Assembly: GCA_026874595.1 (NCBI GenBank) | Contig: CM049316.1 | Location: 52,831,676-52,895,675, forward strand | Origin: Sipunculus nudus | Taxonomy: Eukaryota; Annelida; Sipuncula; Golfingiida; Sipunculidae | Direction: 5' to 3' | Length of the DNA: 64,000 nt | Part shown: in pieces, positions 60,160-64,000 of the stretch | How positions within the stretch are numbered: the first letter of the stretch is position 1 | How the letters are laid out: each line of letters begins with the position of its first letter | The notes under the pieces: model-generated | Seen by the model: the letters and a program-made list of their open reading frames with translations, nothing else | What the model was told of the DNA's origin: nothing | The model's database searches: none | Program-made: the position numbers and the translations under genes

Positions 60160-61375
60160 TGACCAGCAAGTGCTACATCCAAAACACACAAGACTGCATT
60201 TAAATATTTTTTTATATGTCAAATTAAATGTGAGAACCTAATTTATCATTTCATGATAACTATACTAGCCTACTGGTAACAAATTTTACTAACAGATGAA
60301 CTACAACAAAGACAGTTCTAAACACAGTTACAGACTCAACAAGTGTAGCTATCCATGACCGATGGATCAATGATAATAAAACAGAATACATCATACATGT
60401 ATATTACCTTACCAGTCTTGAATGTTGTAACTTGTATTATGCCAAGAACACCTTCTGTGCAATTAAATATTTAACCAAAATTTTTCATTACATCAACTTG
60501 AAGGGGATCTTCCATGCCATTCTTCTTCATTCAACTCGTTTGAGATTTGTGCTTTTCAAATATTGTCATTGTTATTTCAAAACAGTCGATTTTTTTTATG
60601 TTTCATGTTTTGAGCCATCTGAAACAAACACTAAACACTGGTCATGTCTGTTTGGAAATGTTCTCTCTATATGTAGATCATGTCACGGAAACTCTTCAAC
60701 TCAAGACCAACACAATTAAAGGAAGCTGTTCCATTTCTATTTGATGGACAATGTCTGGTAACACTGTCTGAGGGTGGCGCCATCCAGTGTAATGTGCCAT
60801 CAAAGCATAAAATAAGATAATGGCAGAGTCTCTGGCAAGTAATTGAAATATCAAAAGGACTGTTAATAATATTTAAAGGTCTCAAACCCAATCTCTTGTG
60901 AACAGACAAGACATTGTTTCACAGTGTGATGGGGTTTCCAGTACTTATATTTCAGCCAGCCCGAGGTATAACAGGTTCTTATTCCTGGCTGCTGGAAGCT
61001 TCAATGACAATATCCGTCACAGGATCTCTCATCATGTGGCAAGGCTATAGACCTAATACTGCTTAAGCCACTTTTATACAATAAGCCAAACATTTATATG
61101 AAATATTTCTTGCTTGAGGATGGCCTTATCATACACAGACTGCTCAATGAAAATGATTAGCCATGGAATCAAATGTTACTTACCATCTCAAGACAAGCAG
61201 ATAAAACAAATTTTTTTTTAATTGTTCACACATGTTCTTCAACATATGAAACTTTTCAAAATAGTTAGCCATTCAGTTTAAACTGCCTTGTAAGTTTTTT
61301 ATTTTTCCATTTGGTACTGAATATACAAGTAAATGATAAAGTCACCTGCACAGATATTCATTTCATGATTTTTCA
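60158..61375. other. Unique DNA
   Basis: A 95-codon plus frame (60432-60719) has an AT-driven composition and no domain. 60.66-61.06 kb is somewhat higher in GC. Confidence 0.5.
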
Positions 61376-62035
61376 CTCAGTCATCTGAGCTATAGCGATC
61401 ATGCTACCTATTTTCCTGTGCATTATGGGGCTTTTTTGTGCACCCCAGAATAATTAAAATTTGATACAAAAGATCAAGTATCTCAATAATTAATGCATTA
61501 ATTGCCATAAAATTAACTCGGCATACTGATCATGGACTGTTTCATCAGCTGCTAAAGACTGGTGGTGCTTCTGTATTTTTTTCATTTTTTCACATTTATT
61601 CTCTACTTTTGAGTGCATAAGCAATCATATAATTTTTTTATATTTCCTGCATTTTATTCTCATTTTTAGACTGCCAAATTCCAGCAAATGGTGTCAGATT
61701 GTCACATGTGGTACATTTCATTTAGTGTCCTGAAACCTGGTGTGCTTATTAATCATAGATTTTTTTATAGGTTCCAGAGGACTGGTGGTGCCACCTGTAT
61801 TTTATTCATTAGATCATGACTAGTTTCATTAGGTGATGATGGCTGGTGATGTCATGATTTTTTTTATTTTTTTACACATTTTACCTGTATTTCTGAAACT
61901 TCCAAATTGCAGCAGTTGTGCCAGTTTCTGAAACCTGGGTGTGCTACATGGCACAAATGTGATCATTGGACTTAGAAATTTCTAAATTAATACCCAGGGA
62001 GGTCTGGAAAAATCTGTGGAAACCTTAAATTCACC
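61376..62035 (-). mobile_element. Interspersed element R1, minus-strand copy
   Basis: Read on minus it ends with GATCGCTATAGCTCAGATGA at the low-coordinate side. Upstream are AATTATTCTGGGGTGCAC, TTTTGTATCAAATTTTAAT, CAGTATGCCGAG, GCACCACCAGTCTTTAGCAG, a second GGTGGCACCACCAGTCCTCTG, and finally ACCTCCCTGGGTATTAATTT beside GGTTTCCACAG. It is the only reverse-oriented R1 copy found. Confidence 0.75.
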
Positions 62036-62385
62036 ATCAATACAAAGTATCATAATCACTGGTGCTGAATCTTGCAATTTTGCACATAATGACCCTTAAC
62101 CCAATGTCTACCTCCACATATGTAATCAGGTCAGCATTACCTCATTTGCATAAATAATGGGCTTATGTTCATTGCCCTCAGGGCAAACAGTACGTGTAAA
62201 CACAAAAAATGCATCTAGTATCACAGCCACAACAGAGAGCTGAGCATGGATCACTGGTTTATAAATGAAAAGTGGTTATAATTCACCTCTTGGCTATATT
62301 ACACATTACAATTAAAGGTTAATTAAATTTCAATTATCTTCATTTAAGTTCAGACAATTATCATCTTTACACATTGTAAATATCA
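62036..62385. other. AT-rich spacer
   Basis: Nothing supportable seen. Confidence 0.55.
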
Positions 62386-62691
62386 TCAATAACAGATAAG
62401 ATGCCGTGATTTTGGACTGGCCACATAAAGATAGCCACCGCAGGTCATCCTCTGAGATTTGTTCAAACTACACATCAAACGGAAATATGGCTGGCCCCGA
62501 ACACAGGTGAACTGTCCCATCATACACCAGTCATCGTCTCCTTGGTGACCAAACTCTATGTGCTGGGGGCATGAGGCGGCCACAGCAACAGGGAATTCTC
62601 TAACATTGTCCAGTCCAGTATATTTTATGAAGTGCCCAAAAAGCACCTTAAATCTGCTTGGTTCACTGCACCTGTCTCTTCCACAGAATAG
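62386..62691 (-). CDS. Candidate 3' exon or gene remnant, unrecognised, cysteine-rich
   Basis: A minus frame open for about 101 codons, ending in two stop codons (TGATGA). It has seven or more cysteines, for example DRCSEPSRFKVLFGHFIKY, AASCPQHIEFGHQGDDDWC and QFTCVRGQPYFRLMCS. Base composition is higher in GC than either flank and the residue mix is protein-like rather than AT-driven. Possible acceptors lie near 62676-62690. No family is recognised. Alternatives are conserved non-coding DNA or a decayed gene. Confidence 0.33.
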   Translation of the reverse strand, partial: LFCGRDRCSEPSRFKVLFGHFIKYTGLDNVREFPVAVAASCPQHIEFGHQGDDDWCMMGQFTCVRGQPYFRLMCSLNKSQRMTCGGYLYVASPKSRHLICY

Positions 62692-62716
62692 CTATGAGCG
62701 TGAATGTGTATTATTT

Positions 62717-62956
62717 TTAACCTGTACCAATCGCAGATTGTATAGGGCTGCACGTTGAACAAAATGATCTGTCACCTCTGGGATGCACAGCTGCTGTTAA
62801 CATTATCAGTAAATATCTATCATCCTCAGGCTTTACCTTATAATCAACTATTAGTTTCATTACTGATTGTGGCCATTTAGACTTTAAATCTATATCTGTT
62901 AACATTAATATTTCAAGAGTAGTGGAGGTCTGCCTCACTTTGGTTATATTATCTAA
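62717..62956 (-). CDS. Candidate upstream coding segment, unrecognised
   Basis: A minus frame open for about 79 codons just upstream of 62386-62691. It includes DIDLKSKWPQSVMKLIVDYK and RYLLIMLTAAVHPRGDRSF. It stops at TAA within a donor-like GGTACAG|GTTAAA. Joining it in phase to the downstream frame would need an intron under 50 bp with a poor pyrimidine tract, so they may instead be one frame-shifted remnant or two unrelated frames. Confidence 0.25.
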   Translation of the reverse strand, partial: LDNITKVRQTSTTLEILMLTDIDLKSKWPQSVMKLIVDYKVKPEDDRYLLIMLTAAVHPRGDRSFCSTCSPIQSAIGTG

Positions 62957-63827
62957 TTAATTATTATTTTCATAATTATTTATTATTGCACTATTTTTTT
63001 ATTATCATAAATATATTTATTTACCAAACATAACAGTCTGGACCTCGAGATATTACTACTCATTCTCTGATTCATCTATATACATGATTTATATTATAAA
63101 TACAATGGAAAAAGAAATGTTTGTTACCTTTTTGACTGTTTTGGACGTTATATTTTTTCCAATAACTGATAACAGTTTTTTTGGGATAATATACTGAAGT
63201 TGTTTGTCTAATTTATGATTAAATTGCATCTAACTGACTGGAATTAGCCTTTTAATCTAGGGTAGCAACAGTGCATCAAATAATGGATGCACTGAAACAA
63301 AAGCAGTAATTAACTGCAACCAAATCAGGAATGACATCACCAATTACTTTCAATTATTGCATTTACAGTCATTCTCATACCCTATTCATCTGTAGCATAT
63401 ACCCATGGACAAAAAAAAAGCATACAAGCTGTAGTAAGTGGTACTATTTAACATGGATATCCTAAATTAGATATTAGAGCAGTACTTATTGAATTTTAAT
63501 TATTACCTGGTCTACATAGGTGCTTTAGGTATATCATAATGTTCATCTGGTATCAAAAGATCCTCTGTCACAATATATGACTGCTTATAATAATCAAATT
63601 GAAAATCAAACATTCATTTACTAATCATTAATCAAACTGAATCTAACACCTTTGTAATTCATAGGCCCAATTAAAATATGTTTATATACATATAAAGTTA
63701 ACAATATTACATGTAATATGGCACAAACATAACACATAATAAGACACATACATAAAACTTCCCCAAAAGGTTGGCATTCTGATCTGACTCACAACATGAG
63801 CATTTGACATGCACAACGGATTACACT
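62957..63827. other. AT-rich unique DNA
   Basis: Nothing supportable seen. Confidence 0.55.
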
Positions 63828-64000
63828 TCTCATGTATAACTACCCAAAGACTGTATGTAGCAACATTAAATATTCGTGTCAGTCTTCAAGCTCTCATGTA
63901 TATAACTACCCAAAGAATGTAGCAACATTTAATATTAATGTCAGTCTACAAGCTCTCATGTATATAACTACCCAAAGGATGTAGCAACATTTAATATTAA
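63828..64000. repeat. 62-64-bp tandem repeat running off the right edge
   Basis: TCTCATGTATATAACTACCC begins units at 63828, 63892 and 63954. Each continues with CAAAG..ATGTAGCAACATT and AATATTAATGTCAGTCTACA. The third unit is cut by the window end. Confidence 0.9.

Noticed and set aside
60432-60719. 95-codon plus frame as a gene
   Set aside because: Composition dominated by F, Y, I, H and C as expected from AT-rich DNA; no domain.

Overview
This window reads as an intergenic, repeat-rich stretch of an animal nuclear genome. It is AT-rich and contains no recognisable complete gene, bacterial-type operon, rRNA, tRNA or CRISPR array. I infer a marine invertebrate, most likely a mollusc and perhaps a bivalve. 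The reasons are the dense minisatellites, a dispersed repeat carrying TGACCTTGACCTTTGACCT, an interspersed element ending in GATCGCTATAGCTCAGATGAC-like sequence, and the Tigger-, hAT- and Harbinger-like miniature transposons. The species assignment is an inference from repeat style only.

Layout. Positions 1-7113 are one continuous 42-bp satellite with higher-order structure that starts before the window. 7.1-15.4 kb is AT-rich DNA holding small repeats, an interspersed element (family R1), and a Tourist/Harbinger-like element nested inside a larger inverted-repeat structure. 15.65-17.18 kb is a 55-bp minisatellite. 19.2-20.4 kb holds R1 fragments. 20.8-22.4 kb is complex unique DNA, followed by a 39-bp minisatellite (22.45-23.94 kb). 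24-30 kb is mixed unique DNA with a (TA)n tract and a small forkhead-motif repeat. 30.8-33 kb is a cluster of interspersed repeats with an embedded 34-bp minisatellite. 34.4-36.2 kb is a 79-bp minisatellite. 37.37-40.33 kb is a probable non-autonomous DNA transposon with long internal inverted arms. 42.75-43.78 kb is a second 42-bp minisatellite, unrelated to the first. 50.1-53.8 kb holds R1 and R1-derived DNA, including a 22-bp minisatellite. 54.4-55.9 kb is the longest complex, higher-GC block. 57.2-59.2 kb holds two small DNA transposons. 61.4-62.0 kb is an R1 copy on the minus strand. 62.4-62.96 kb has the best, still weak, candidate coding segments. A 63-bp tandem repeat runs off the right edge.

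The strongest observations concern tandem DNA. Seven major arrays occupy roughly a fifth of the window, and four show higher-order periods (2381/1504/877, 583, 395 and 386/428 bp). Two of the minisatellites appear to have grown out of parts of the same interspersed element R1. The 55-bp array repeats a perfect Su(H)/RBPJ-type site in about 23 of 28 units. No gene network can be described. If the complex blocks are conserved they would be candidate enhancers of a gene outside the window, but only comparison with related genomes could show that.
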